A stretch of DNA of 64,000 bases from Daucus carota subsp. sativus (GCF_001625215.2 NC_030383.2:6584779-6648778), one strand, 5' to 3'. Shown: positions 23,932 to 36,165, counted from the stretch's first letter. Notes: generated by a model not told the origin, from the sequence alone. A program made the numbers and translations.

Positions 23932-25546
23932 TCTTTTATCCTTCTATAATTTATATATTAAATTGGATAAAATATACTACCTTTTATTTGAGATGAAAGA
24001 AATATTTAAATTAAGAATTATGAAATGAGCGGCATTTTTGAGATGAGTCGGGATAAAAAGCCGATCCAGCACAGTATTCTGTCGTTTTTGCTATTTAATC
24101 ATGGTCTTGAATTTTAGATGTTTGAACAATTCTTTTGCTCCCTTTTACTGTATTGGTCAATTACACGACGTATACGTATGTTTAACTTAGCCTTCAGTTT
24201 TCCTTTGTTTTTTTCAAGTTTTATTTTTCGCCACTCTTTTCGTTTGTTTATTGAGTATTCACGTTGTTTCAGTTTATACTTTATACGTCTGCTTCCCATC
24301 CTGTCACTGCTTGGTCCATCCTTCAACTTTCAACCATATTATTTTTGCCCACTGTTTGGCCCATCCTTCAATTTTAATTAGTAGCTAGCGATATTATTTT
24401 TTCCTTTCGAGATTTTCAATATAGTCCCCGTTCTGGTCCATACCCTCGGTCTGTCATCCCCCAAAGTATATGTTCATTTGTCAATGGTTCATACTGGCCT
24501 ATCTCGTAGCACAAATCTCGCCTAAAACACAGTTGATAATGATATGCTCGTCAATCATTTTTTTCTCCGTATGCCGATTAGTATTCAATAAATTAATCTC
24601 CTCCAGCGAACCTAATAATGAATAATTTCTGAACCACCGGTTCCAAATTATTTTTTCAAAGTCAATTATTCTCCCATATGTACAATAGTCACGTCCCATG
24701 TCTTCCAATGTCTCAAATCCATATAAATCCAGCCTGTAATGTCACGAGAATTAAAAAATAATGATGGCAAAACCTGAAAGATTAAAAAAAAAAAGTTAGA
24801 ATAGCAGGATATGTGTTAAATCAATGACGATAAAATAAAAATAATAAATAATACCTTGCGTACAATACAAACCTCCGTCAAATCAAACCTCACGGAACGC
24901 GACGGAATCATCATACGGAGTCATTCACCGTCTAATTTAACGTCACGGCTAACATCACAACAAAATCACGGTCACGAGAAGAATAACGGACATATCACGG
25001 CGGTGACGACAACTCAACGGAATCCTGAAGGCTGTGACGAGAAACTTGACGGGAACATAACGAGAAGAACAACGGACTTATCACGGCAGTGATGAGAACA
25101 CAGCGGAATTACGACGACGCTGACGAGGCACATGACGGAGAAATCAAGGCGGTGACCAGAAAAATGACGGAAATATCACGGCGACACTTGATTGAATTGT
25201 GTGATCAATTTGTAAGGTGGATATGTGCGAAAATCGATTATGAGAGGATTATTTGGTTTATTTGATGGAGAAATCAAATTTGAAGCTGCCAAGATTACTC
25301 TTATCACAGCTACTACTCATATAATCGATTTCTATATATATGGATGATGTATATACATACACACAAAGCATCTCATAGATCCTTCTCAATCGGATCCTTA
25401 TCGTTTCGGTACCGGAAAACTAAAAAACAGTCCGTTCCGTTCCTGCGCCATTCCGATCCACGTCATCACCGTCGATCGTCAGAAATTAGGAAAAGTAAAG
25501 GACACAAAACTAATCAAAATTAACATAATTAATTAAATTTGTTTTA
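23932..25546. other. Intergenic; includes a CpG-rich ACGG-word tract at 24856-25195
   Basis: Mostly AT-rich up to 24,850. From 24,856 to 25,195 the composition changes sharply: words such as CACGG, AACGG, GACGG and CGGCGGTGACG recur. Two loose approximately 90-100 bp units are visible (ACGAGAAGAA.AACGGAC.TATCACGGC.GTGA twice, near 24975 and 25057). No stable reading frame or domain was found. It lies just downstream of the serine-rich gene and may be an old tandem array or a TE interior. Confidence 0.45.
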
Positions 25547-26110
25547 TTAATCTTCTTCAGCTTTCGACATAACCGAAAGCCTACTCGGCCTCGATTCGAA
25601 CGAACCTCGTCGCTTCTGGTGGTGCGAAGAAGGTCGAATCAACGCTGCTAACGCTCGTTTCACCAGATCTCCTTCAACTGTTCCGATTCGAACCAGCGAA
25701 TTCGTCATAGCTGATCTCCTCGCGTTCAATCTGTTCGCCGGATACGAGGCTGTTTGATTCGCCAAATTCTTGTGATAACTACACCTGAACGAACCTGGAT
25801 GATTCGTCGGAGAGCACATACAGGTCCTCTTCTGATTCGACAGCGGATTGTGACTCGGCTTTTTTACGATCTGGTTTCGCGAGGTTGTAGAAATCGAGCG
25901 GCTCGGCGAACCGGGACGGTCAAGTGAGAATTTCACCGACGAGGCTGAGGGAGTGCTGTAGAGACTGACACGCGTCGGGGATGTAGATCGAAACGTGGAT
26001 GAGGCAAAAGCAGATGAAGAAGCTGAAGCCGGAGAAGGAGAGTAGAATCTCCCCGACGGCGAGTGAGATCTGAGAACCGGACCATTTCTTCTCCGTGATG
26101 TATCCACCAT
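25547..26110 (-). CDS. Serine-rich plant protein with CxC...HPGSFRC motif
   Basis: Intronless, 187 aa. The N-terminal half is serine/proline/arginine-rich (LRSHSPSGRFYSPSPASASS) and likely disordered. At about 96-114 lies CMCSPTNHPGSFRCSYHK, the hallmark of the plant 'serine-rich protein-like' family, with cysteines and histidines spaced as a possible metal site. The C-terminus has SLVRIGTVEGDLVKRALAAL and an acidic end. The family is common in land plants, often stress-responsive in expression surveys, and has no established biochemistry. The ATG at 26110 is preceded by a CT-rich leader and a TATA box, which supports the start. Confidence 0.87.
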   Translation of the reverse strand: MVDTSRRRNGPVLRSHSPSGRFYSPSPASASSSAFASSTFRSTSPTRVSLYSTPSASSVKFSLDRPGSPSRSISTTSRNQIVKKPSHNPLSNQKRTCMCSPTNHPGSFRCSYHKNLANQTASYPANRLNARRSAMTNSLVRIGTVEGDLVKRALAALIRPSSHHQKRRGSFESRPSRLSVMSKAEED

Positions 26111-26245
26111 AGTTGTGTGTGTTTTTACTGTGTGACTGTGTGTATAGATTGGGGGCGGAGAGAAGAGAGAGGGGGGAGAGAGGAGAGATTTTTGTAAAGG
26201 TGTGTTTGGGAGTTCAATTCGGCAAACCTAGCTTTACTCAAGGTA

Positions 26246-26256
26246 TGCATTTATAG
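26246..26256 (-). promoter_or_regulatory. Candidate TATA box of the serine-rich gene
   Basis: On the minus strand this reads CCTATAAATGC, about 135 bases before the ATG. A transcription start near 26,220 would give a leader of about 110 bases that includes the CT-rich tract at 26148-26190. Motif and position only. Confidence 0.55.
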
Positions 26257-26583
26257 GATAAAAAATGGTGTATCCATTAACCATGGTTAGATATTAACCG
26301 TGGTTAGGTTTACTCAAACTAACGGCGTGGCGTTGCGATATAGGCATAAAAGTGTGAGCTGTTGCTTAGGAGTAGTAAATACGAGTAGGAGTATTTTAAG
26401 TTTAAGAATTGGGATTCGGGAAGATCGTGTGGTTTAGGCGTGGGAGATTCATATGTAGATGTGGGGCCCAGCAGATTATTTCAAATTAGGCTCTGTTTTG
26501 TCCCAATTATTGCAAACATTAAACAGTTATTATGAGCTTGTTGTGAGGATAATGGGAGTCCGGTAAGATTCGATTAGTTTTAT

Positions 26584-26780
26584 CGGTTTGTCTAGCGTGT
26601 GCTCATGGGCACATGCTAAGCACGGAAACTCATTAATTTGGTGTGTTTTGATTGGTGTGGTTGGTGTGAATGCAAGGGGCCCATCGTTATTAAAGAGGTG
26701 TGAGCCAATCAAAACAAGAAAAAATTAGTATCAAATTTTGTGCTTATTGTGTGCCCATAGGCACACTATAGAAAAACCGT
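26584..26780. mobile_element. 197 bp MITE with perfect 8 bp target duplication
   Basis: Inverted ends are CGGTTTGTCTAGCGTGTGC on the left and the reverse complement of the right end, ACGGTTTTTCTATAGTGTGC, followed by ATGGGCACA-type palindromes. It is flanked by AGTTTTAT at 26576-26583 and again at 26781-26788. An 8 bp duplication suggests the hAT superfamily. A truncated relative sits near 33750. Confidence 0.85.
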
Positions 26781-27899
26781 AGTTTTATTAGGAGCATGGT
26801 GTTTATATTTTCTTAAATTTATTATAATATATTTCGGTTCATATATTTATATGTTAAATTATTTTGATTTTAACTTCGTGGGTAGTTTTCAAGGATGGTC
26901 TAAATTTATTTTGACCAACTAACCGATTTAACAATTTAAGTGGGATTGAACAATTCAAATCCAGTTAAAGCATTCAAATTTGATGAGTAATACAAATTCA
27001 TGCAAATAACTTCACTGATACAACTCGTTTAAAGATATTTAAAATAATCCACAAAAACCTTATAACTTACGGTAATTTATATATGGTGCAAGTAAATTTA
27101 TGAGTAACTATAAATTCGACCGAACGCCGATAAAAAAATGTTACTGCAAAATCCATATCAATGTTGCTGAATAATATCTATGATAAGAGTATATATTGTG
27201 TCATTAAATAAGAATAATAATAATATTGTTGCCAAAAAAACTACTTTTTAAAATATGGGAAGGTATTAGATTTAGAACAATATTTTAGACTAAAGTTCAT
27301 TTTCAGAAAGTTATTGTGAATTTTATGAAATAATTTGCTACTCCCCGTGAGCTATACAACACCGATGATGCCGTAAATAAAACAATTTGAATATTGGAAA
27401 TTAGGTTTAGAAAATCATCTCTGCTGCATCATACTTGAATTTCAGTTTTTAAATACTAGTTTTGGTGCGACATTAGTGACTGGACAGTGGTTCAATCCCT
27501 ACCACCCACCGGTAGGTATTAGTTACGCAATATCTCCTATCGTATGTGCGTGACAATTTGGCTTCTAATCTACTTCTAAAGAGATTATTACCGAACTATA
27601 TTAATTTTTTTTAAAAGTTATTAGGATATAATTATCAATCAAAAATACATATATAAGTACCATCGGAGATGATACCAATATTATAAATTTGTGACAGGTT
27701 CGAAATATATTAATGTTGATGAATTGAAGATGCAATGAATTCATCGGATAACGCTAGCTCCTTCTACGGAACATGGTCATAAATAATTTGTATCGCCTGT
27801 CCTGTTGAATAGATGATCTGTCTGAACTTAAAGGCGGAGAACGACAATGGAGCCCACGCATCAATCACAGTGGATACTCGCTTTTTTTTATAACGCGAT

Positions 27900-28157
27900 G
27901 TTCCCTCCGTTTTTATTTATTTTTCCTGTTTGATATATCGGGATTGTTCATAACATAAGACAAATTATTAATTCACATCTAATTTATAAGACTAAATATA
28001 GTCGTGAGTGATCTTGTTGGATTCGTATTCATGAGTACTTTAATACGGTGAAAATTTTATATTTAATAGTAATATGAAATTAAAAATATAAAAGATCAAA
28101 AATATATGGGCAAACGTGGTAAAAATAAACATGAAAAATATTATAGGACAGAGGTAG
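27900..28157. mobile_element. Stowaway-type MITE, second copy of the 23032 family
   Basis: Aligns with 23032-23289 over most of its length (GTTCATAACATAAGACAAAT, ATAGTCGTGAGTGATCTTGTT, GTACTTTAATACGGTGAA). The right end has GACAGAGGTAG and TA; the left TA is degenerate. Older or more eroded than its relative. Confidence 0.8.
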
Positions 28158-28562
28158 TACCTTACTATTTTTGATTTTTTCTGAATAATATAATCAGAAT
28201 TTTAGTTTATAAAAAAATATTAACTAAAAAAATTAACGAGTCAAATTATCTAAATAGTCGTGTCAAAAGTAAAAGTGTTACATAAAAAAAGGGAGTAAGT
28301 AGATCGGTGAAGCTGGTTCATGACTGTATAAGCCATACATTGGCATATGTATCGAACATAATAGGATTCCAACCTTCGAAAAAAGAAGATAAAAAAAAAG
28401 AATAAAGTTTGGCGATTATTGATTTTTTATATAATAAAATATATAAATTATGGTCAAGTTATGATCAGTATAATGAGAATCTTAAATTTTATTGAAATAT
28501 ATAATGAAGTTATTTATAAAATATAAATCTTTTCTAATAAAAATTCTACTGTAATATTTAGT

Positions 28563-28808
28563 GGGTGTTTGGCCCCCCTTATAAGCTCGACTTCTCGACT
28601 TATAAGTTAGAAGCACTTATTTCGTACCGTTTGTGTAAGAAGTCAAGAAGCACTTAAAAAAAGTTAGGAATGCTAGCTTTTGTTTCAGGGCTTCTACTTA
28701 TTTCCCAAACACTTTAATCACTTATAAGTCTCATCTTGCTTCTAACTTCTACTCCACTTATTTATTTTAAGTAATAAGCACTTATTTTAAACTCACCCAA
28801 ACGGCCCC
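28563..28808. mobile_element. hAT-like MITE with GTTTGG ends
   Basis: The left end is GGGTGTTTGGCCCC and the right end reads CACCCAAACGGCCCC, an imperfect inverse. The interior repeats ACTTATAAG and GAAGCACTT words on both strands, as in common plant 'GGCCGTTTGG' MITEs. Target duplication not resolved. Confidence 0.7.
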
Positions 28809-29439
28809 TTAAGTTTATGAGATGACTTCTTTTACCATCGAGCCTGCCCTGACTAGTGACTACTACTGATCCGACGTTTGAGGACGGCAGACATAAATCC
28901 GAATCTCTACTCTTGTTACATATGTACACCAATATAGTAGAATTTGTTTCTATGGAGTATCTATCACACATTGCAATCTCTCTCCCACGTTACATTCGTC
29001 ACTCATTACTCATTAGTTCATTGATTCATTCGATCTATGGGCTGGTACATGTACATGTAACAGATTCGGTGTAATACCAGATCCGTCTCGAGTTCAATAT
29101 CCATCCACAAATTTATATCCGTCCCGAATTTGAAATGAGAATTATTTTCCTTCTCGATCTCCATCCCGAACTAGGAACGAGGATCACCGCGGAGATTCAG
29201 AAAATTTCAATTAGTTAATAAAAAATAATAATTTTATTATATATAATATAATTTTTTTAATAAAAATACAAACTGTTAACTTCTAGTGCTGATAGAATGA
29301 TATTATTTCATATTTCATAATACAAACTGTATAATATATATATATATATAAATGATAATTTAATATTATAAATTATATTATATCATAATATATTGATATT
29401 GGATCAACAAAACAAAGATTATTTTTTAATTTTAATAAT

Positions 29440-30060
29440 ATTATATAGGACTTTTTTTATTCATAACCACGTTTTCAATCTTATTTTTAAAAATACTACC
29501 TTCTTCAATCTTATTTTCAAAAATACTACTTTCTCTAAAATATTTTCAAAAATACCGTGGTTGCATATGCAACCATATATGCAACTACAAATCCTGATTT
29601 CAAGTTTCAGTTTTCAAATATGAGTTCGAAAATGACATTTGAAAACTGAAATTTGAAATCAGGAATTCAGTTGCATATATGGTTGCATATGAGGTTGTAT
29701 TCAGTTGATTCTATTGTAATCTAATGGCCCCGCCAGGGCACCCATACATCAGTTGCAACTTACAATTTTCCGTTGCATATAAGGTTGCAACCTCATATGC
29801 AACTAAATGCAACTGAAAACTGTAAGTTGCAACTGATGTATGGGTGCCCCTGGCGGGGCCATTCAATTGCAATAGAATCAACTGAATGCAACCTCATATG
29901 CAACTAAATGCAACTGAAAACTGTAAGTTACAACTGATGCATGGGTGCCCCTGACGGGGCTATTAGATTGCAATAGAATCAACTGAATGCAACCTCATAT
30001 GCAACTAAATGCAACTGAATACAACCATATGCAACCGAATTCCTGATTTCAAGTTCCAGA
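29440..30060. mobile_element. Mutator-like non-autonomous fragment rich in GTTGCA hairpins
   Basis: Shares its interior with the complete element at 52053-52900: the CTGGCGGGGCCATT block, CAATAGAATCAACTGAATGCA and AAATCCTGATTTC. It also shares a left-end-like stretch (AAAAATACTACCTTCTTC). Two strong inverted repeats are present: arms at about 29572-29618 and 29638-29690, and at 29707-29763 and 29822-29879. A third unit repeats directly to about 30018. I see no matching right end, so this copy looks truncated. Confidence 0.72.
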
Positions 30061-30427
30061 TTTCAAATGTCATTTTCGACCTAATCTTTGGAGTCGATAT
30101 ACAAGATAATTCCCCTATTATATAAGGTATCTTTTTATAATAATTTATATAATATAATATATATAAATATATTATTATATATATAATTATATATACATAC
30201 AATTGAGTCATGGATCGGGGGTGGAGACACGAATTCCCGCTCCCGTCCCGAACTTCGAATTTTTTATAAAACTTTCTACATCCCCCGTCCTTGAAAAATT
30301 CCCCAAATTTCCGACTTGAAGGGGACGGATATAGGATCGAAATCGAGTAAGGTAAGGTGAATGTCCGGATCAAAATCGAATAAGGCGGGTTGAATACGCA
30401 TCCTTAATTTGAGCTAATAAAATTTAC

Positions 30428-30661
30428 TCCCTCTGTCCCATTTTAACTGATGTTTGACTTTCTGACACGTATATTGAGGTTTAAAAAAACAATATCTACA
30501 CTTAATAAAAAAATTCAATTCTTATATTAAATAAAAGTTTAGATTCTAAACTTTTATTTGATATAAATTTTATAAGAAATAATTATGTTTAGATGTGATT
30601 TTTTTAACATCTTAAAATACGTGTAAAAAAATCAAAATCAGTTAAAATGGGACGGAGGTAG
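30428..30661. mobile_element. Stowaway MITE
   Basis: 234 bp, opening CTCCCTCTGTCCCATTTTAACTG and closing with CAGTTAAAATGGGACGGAGGTAG. TA flanks are at 30426-30427 and 30662-30663. The centre forms a hairpin (AAATAAAAGTTTAGA and its complement). Confidence 0.93.
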
Positions 30662-30709
30662 TATTAACTAACCAAAAAAATTACTCTAATTTCTAAATGT
30701 TGTGTCTTA

Positions 30710-31021
30710 CTCCCTCCGTCTCAGTCATTTGTATACAAATGGCTGGGACACGGAGACCAATAAATTGTGTAAGAAATGAGTAGAGTTAGATGAAAAGTGG
30801 GTAGAGTGGTGGGACCCATTAATATTTAATAATAGATTTGAGATAGTGGAGGAAAGTAGTGTGTGTAATAATGTTTATATTATTATAAAATAGAGATAGT
30901 GGAGGAAAGTAGTTGGTGTAATGATATTTTATATTATAAAAATTTACTACTTTTGGAATGTATACAATTGATGGGACGTCCCAAAAAGGAAACTGTATAC
31001 AATTCACTGGGACGGAGGGAG
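30710..31021. mobile_element. Stowaway-type MITE, family of the 23428 outer element
   Basis: 312 bp, with ends CTCCCTCCGTCTCAGTCATT and CACTGGGACGGAGGGAG and TA flanks at 30708-30709 and 31022-31023. The interior GGTGGGACCCAT and GAAACTGTATACAAT match the outer element at 23428-23929. It also has an internal duplication of GAGATAGTGGAGGAAAGTAGT. Confidence 0.9.
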
Positions 31022-31184
31022 TATGTCTGAAGGCTTGACTAAAATGCGTTTCCTTGTGCCTTTTGTCCTCTATTGAGGAAGGTCCTTTCTTGAACGATGG
31101 ACTATTGAAATGCGCACTTTTCTTGAACGCACGATGCGAAGACTACGCTACTTGTTGAAACTTCCACAGGCGCTAAGCCTCTAA

Positions 31185-31548
31185 GAGGAAGTCCAACAGC
31201 TGCCTCAAATAATGTCCTAAGTCATAATTTGAGGCATTTGATTGAAAACATTGCTCCAACAGTGTCCTAGTGATGCCTTAAATCACTAGGACAACTTACT
31301 TCAGCCCTATTTTTAGGGCTCACCTACTTGAGCCTCATTTCACTTTTAATAATAAAATATTATCATTCTCTCTCTCCCCACTACTTTTCCCTCTACTTTT
31401 TCATTCAAAATATTAATATTTTAATAATAGGGCTTGTGGATAAGGCTTTTTGTTGGAGTGAATTTATAAAAGTGATGTCCTAAACTACTAGGACATCATA
31501 TTTTATTATTTATATAGGGCATCCACTAAGACACTCTTGGACTTGCTC
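31185..31548. mobile_element. Tourist-like (PIF/Harbinger) MITE
   Basis: 364 bp with inverted ends GAGGAAGTCCAACAG and, reversed, GAGCAAGTCCAAGAG. It is flanked by TAA at 31182-31184 and 31549-31551, the 3 bp duplication expected of PIF/Harbinger insertions. The inside carries repeated CCTAGTGAT/ATCACTAGGAC words. Confidence 0.85.
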
Positions 31549-31635
31549 TAAGCAAGCAAGTCATCTATAATTTAAATTTTCAACTGTGCATTCTTCATTA
31601 CTCTTTATATCAATCGATTTTAATTAATTGCATAA

Positions 31636-32019
31636 GAGCATCTCCAACAATTTAAAATCCTTAGCTAAAAGGTGGTGTTATACCATAAATAAAAATATTT
31701 AGCCAACAGCTCGAAAAACTCATACTCCAACCACATCGAGCTGTTGTCTATAATTTTAGCCAACCTCTTATGGATGACTAAATTTGTCGAACCTCTACAG
31801 GTCTGTAAGAAATTTGTAGGAAGATTGCACATCATTTATTACCATGTTGAACTGATATATTCTATTTTAACAATCTAAAATATTAATAACATACTATTTT
31901 TAAATTATAGCCAACCAATATAGCCAATACTATTGAAGCAAAATGTCTTGCAGGTTTAGCAAATTTTACATAATATCTTACAGGTCCCATTTAGCCAACA
32001 ATTATAACCAACAATGCTC
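31636..32019. mobile_element. Tourist-like (PIF/Harbinger) MITE, second
   Basis: 384 bp, opening GAGCATCTCCAACAATTTA and closing CCAACAATGCTC. It is flanked by TAA at 31633-31635 and 32020-32022. The TAGCCAAC word and its complement recur inside. It is a different subfamily from the element 90 bp to its left. Confidence 0.87.
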
Positions 32020-32719
32020 TAATTAGATTTATTCCTTTTAATTTCGAACACCTAATATGTCCCTAGCTTGCTTGTTTCCTCTCGCCGGTCTCAAGGAGTC
32101 AAGGGCCATAAATCTCGACTAATTTACCATATTTAATTATGCATACCATCACAGTTTTTTTTTTAAAGCAATGTAGATGTTCGTATTATTTGATAAGAAT
32201 AACTTGATAAAATATATGTAAAACGTCTCAATCATAACGACGGTCCGGAGTCTATATGCTTATTCATGACATGCGTATGTACTACACTGATTTATTCGTC
32301 TCTTAAAAAATCTATTGAAAAATTTGGTGACAAACTATATTCGGTTTTTGGTGTTCAATTTTCTTGATTATAGGTATTGATGAGCTAGAAAAATAATTTA
32401 ATAACGTGAAGAAACTTTATACTATATTAACAACATCCAAGTTGGGCAACTACATAATGACCAACTTGTATTTTTAATAGGCAGAAGGTCAATAATATCA
32501 CAGCCACCTCGCGTAATAAAAAAGCTACTCTGTAAACATAATTTAATGGATCCTTCTATAATCAGTAGTGCTGGTTGGAAGCTAAAAGTCTGCTCCTGTC
32601 TTCAATTAATTTAAATTTTTCTACGCATAATTAACATTATTAATATTCGTTTAGTCTCATGACACGAGGAGGCTGTTATTAACAATATTATACCTTCACT
32701 CTATTAGCAATGTAGCAAT

Positions 32720-33154
32720 GGGGTCGTTTGGTTCATGGAGTGGTATGGGGTTGGAATGAGGAATCGGGTTAAGGTGGTATGGGAATGAGGTATCATTCTT
32801 GATATCATGTGTTTGGTTGAGTGATGGAATGAATAATATATTGAATTTAAATATTTTTAAATTATTATTTTTTATTGATGAAAAATAATTTTATAATTTT
32901 ATTTTATCCAATTTTGAGTTGTTGATTTAATTTTGTGTCAAACATTTGATGTAATTGTATATAAAATAAAAATAATTTTGATTCCTCATACCCATGTTCC
33001 ATACCCACCTCTCCCCTAAGGTATCAAAAACTCATATCTTGGGGGTTTGAGGTATGGGTTTGGACGAATAAATTTTCCAACCAAACATCAGGTATGGGTT
33101 TGGAATGAACCAAACCCATACCTGATACTTGAAAACGCTGAACCAAACGACCCC
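32720..33154. mobile_element. hAT-like MITE, GGGTCGTTTGGTTCA ends
   Basis: About 435 bp with a clean inverted pair, GGGGTCGTTTGGTTCA and TGAACCAAACGACCCC. Inside are repeated GGTATGGGTTTGGA and complementary words. Target duplication is not clear. Typical of a widespread plant MITE family. Confidence 0.83.
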
Positions 33155-35238
33155 TAAGTGGGTTCTATTGTAAGACTAATCCATTGGCACTTGCTTAGTT
33201 GCTTAGTCTATAAACATGTATCCAATGCGTAAATCACTTGCTTGGCTTGAACTTGTTGTATGGACTTGATACAATAGTGTACTAGTGTGTGTATATCTTG
33301 GTAAGATATAGTATTTTAGTTATTGGGTTAATCTTTGGCCAATACAATGGCGACATGCTATCACTTGTTGATTACAAAAGGTTTTAACTTGTTAATCACA
33401 TTATTAATGTTACAAATGAGCTGTATAGCCTCGTTTATGGGGAGTTAGAGGCATTGACGAGATATCCTAAAAATACTTAGAATAACACACACTTAAATAT
33501 TACTCACTTGATCATGATCCTTATCTTTGCATGTCTATCCATGAAGACAACAAAGCAAAAGAGGTATGTAATTTAATTATATACTCCTCATGTTTTAAAA
33601 TAGGTCATCACATTATTTGATAAATAAACTAATATTTATAAAGTGAAAAAAAGAAGAAGAGAAAGCGTGTATAAAAAATTCAAACAACTTGTATAGAAAA
33701 AAGAACGTTTATAAATGATGTATTTTCTTTTTATGCAGATAGTTTTTTTGGGTTTGTCTAGTATGTGCCCAGGGACACATACGAATGTAAGCCAATTACA
33801 CGAAGACAAAATTATCAAATTTTATGTTTATTACGTGCCCATGAGGTAGCGGCTGTGGCTTCCTACGTAAAAATACAGTTTTTTTTTTTTTCATTTAAGA
33901 CTTTTTTTTGACAGAATACCTATTTTGGGACATTGAATGTAATATTGTCTAAATATCCAGAGTACTTGCTTAATTTCTATCAGATGATATTTCTTTTTAT
34001 TAATGAAAAAAAAAACACTTTTTCTACTGTCAGGAACTTGTGCAATTATGAATATTAACATTGTCGAAATAAACCAGATGTTTTTTCAGATGAACGAGTC
34101 TTAATTATTAAAGAATCTGATCCCTTATATATTTAAAGGAAAATAGTCATTAGATACTAAGATGAAAAAGCAACAGAGGAAAGAGTCATGGATGATCAAA
34201 ATCACATATTGGAGGTGGATTTATTGTTAGAGAATAATCAGAATATATAAACAGTGCCCTGTCAACGTAAACGCAAATTAAAAAATCGCGTAGTAATTCT
34301 TTAAAACTTTGTGCGCCCCCGTTTTCAAGCACGGAAGAGGGAGCCGTTAAAGAAAGGAGTATTAAGTACTAACGTGGTTGTTAAGCAAGAAAGTGGTTGT
34401 TTAGTTAGAAAGTTCTATAGTGGAATGCCTTCTTTTCTTGGTTCGCAAAGGTTGAAACTTAACACTGCTCACTAATCACGGGATCTTGACTCTTGAATAT
34501 TATTTCCTCAGTCGCCCATTTTATATTATTTAATACATATTTTAAGATATATATAATATAATTTGATAATTTATTCATGAAATATTTATATAAATATTTG
34601 AACATTAAATTTTTATTCAAAAAATTTAAAATAATTTGTGAAATTATATTTTATATAAAAAATTATAAAATACAGTGTAAAAATCCGTCCCAAACTAAAC
34701 AATCTAGGGGGAAGGAGCAGTACTCAGTCATCCTGTGAATTAATAATATAATTGTATTAGTAAAAAAAAAAAATAACAGAATTGTATGTAAATTGATCTC
34801 GTTATGGTCGATCGGACAATAAAATTACATTATTCGATCAAATTATAGCGCTCTGATTTCAAAATTTTATCAAAAGTTAAAATAATTACAAAAGTAGTAG
34901 ATTATTTTAATAGGAATATAATATATTTTTTTAATTGATTTTCTAGTCAGAAATCGGAATAGAATTTAGTTCTATTTTAGAAAGATCTCTTTAGCATAGA
35001 TTGATAGTAATGTTTCTTCGGTGAGTGATTAAAGAAGTTCGAGAAGGAAGAACTTTAGTCGACCTCAACTTTGGCTCCAAACCAAATTCTACGAAAAGTA
35101 AGAAGTGTCCACATTGGAAAGTTGCAATAGCGCGTTTCAAATGGAATACTCTGAAACATCGTTGATCAACATAATCGTATGTTTTTCTCTTTATTTTCGA
35201 TTGTTTGTTTTTTAACCGTAATTGATCGAGTTCAATTA

Positions 35239-35449
35239 CTCCCTCTGTTTTGTTATATGACGTTTGATTTTTTACAAACATTTCAATGTGTTTTGACCGG
35301 TTTCTTAATTTTTTTTCTTTTTTTTTGAATGAAACTATTTCTTACCTATTTTTATTTTAAAAAAAAGAAAATTTAAAGATACTGTAATATTTTTAAGAGT
35401 CCGATCAAAACACGTTAAAATGTGCGTAAAAAGTCAAGCGTCGTAAAAA
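35239..35449. mobile_element. Stowaway MITE, right end missing
   Basis: Begins CTCCCTCTGTTTTGTTATATG after TA and contains the hairpin TTTTGACCGG...CCGATCAAAACACG. It stops at GTCGTAAAAAC without the expected closing GGAGGGAG-TA. The next element starts immediately, so the end was lost at that junction. Confidence 0.7.
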
Positions 35450-36165
35450 CTAGGGATGTGCATGATGCGGTTTGGTGCGGTTTACACCTAAAATCGCAAC
35501 CAGAACCATGTAGGTGCGGTTTTTAAAATTTAAAATCGAAACCAAACTAAATATCAATGGCGTGGTTCGATTTATAATATAAGCGGTTTTAGTTTTATAT
35601 GGTGCGGTTTGGTTTGGTAACCGTGGACGTTTTACATTGTAGACCAGAATATCAGGGAGATGGCGGAGCCTTAACAAGTTTACCAGAATTGTCCAACGCT
35701 TCAGAGTTCAGATACATTTTAGAATTCCATAAATATAGCTGTAGTTTGCTACCAAGTAGAACTATTTCCCAGCACTTGAGAATGGCTAAATGTGAAAATT
35801 ACTAACTCCTGCCAAGACTAACACTACACTATACAATACATGATCAACCAGCAAATTGAAGAATTCCATCAATACATGCTAATTACTAATTAGCAAACAA
35901 CAAAGAGAAGGATTCCACAAGCAGAAAAAGCAGCCAGGCTCAAATAAAGTCACTGGGCAGCGTACAAAAACTCACATACCTAATTATATATTTTATTATA
36001 CATATAATTTATATATTATATTTAAATATATAAAACAAATAATTAAATTAATATAAATATTATTGCGGTTCGGTGCGGTTTGTATTCGGTTCGGTTTTTA
36101 TTCGGTGCGGTTTCGTGCGGTTTTTGCGGTCGATTCGATTTTGATTTTCGGTTCGGTTTCTGCTC
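35450..36165. mobile_element. GCGGTTT-rich element with an unrelated core
   Basis: Both flanks are built of GCGGTTTGGTGCGGTTT-type words (35465-35625 and 36060-36165), in the style of plant hAT-like elements starting AGGGATGTGCA. The central approximately 350 bp (about 35630-35975) has none of these words, is less AT-rich, and shows a short open frame with no recognised domain. The core could be captured host DNA. Element ends and target duplication are not defined. Confidence 0.5.

Noticed and set aside
27480-27540. tRNA or SINE B-box-like GGTTCAATCCC
   Set aside because: No convincing A box at the right distance, no cloverleaf and no A-tail; the word alone is not enough.
35599-35805. 68-residue frame in the core of the GCGGTTT element
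   Set aside because: No recognisable domain, starts in the repeat flank, and no splice context; kept only as part of the capture hypothesis.
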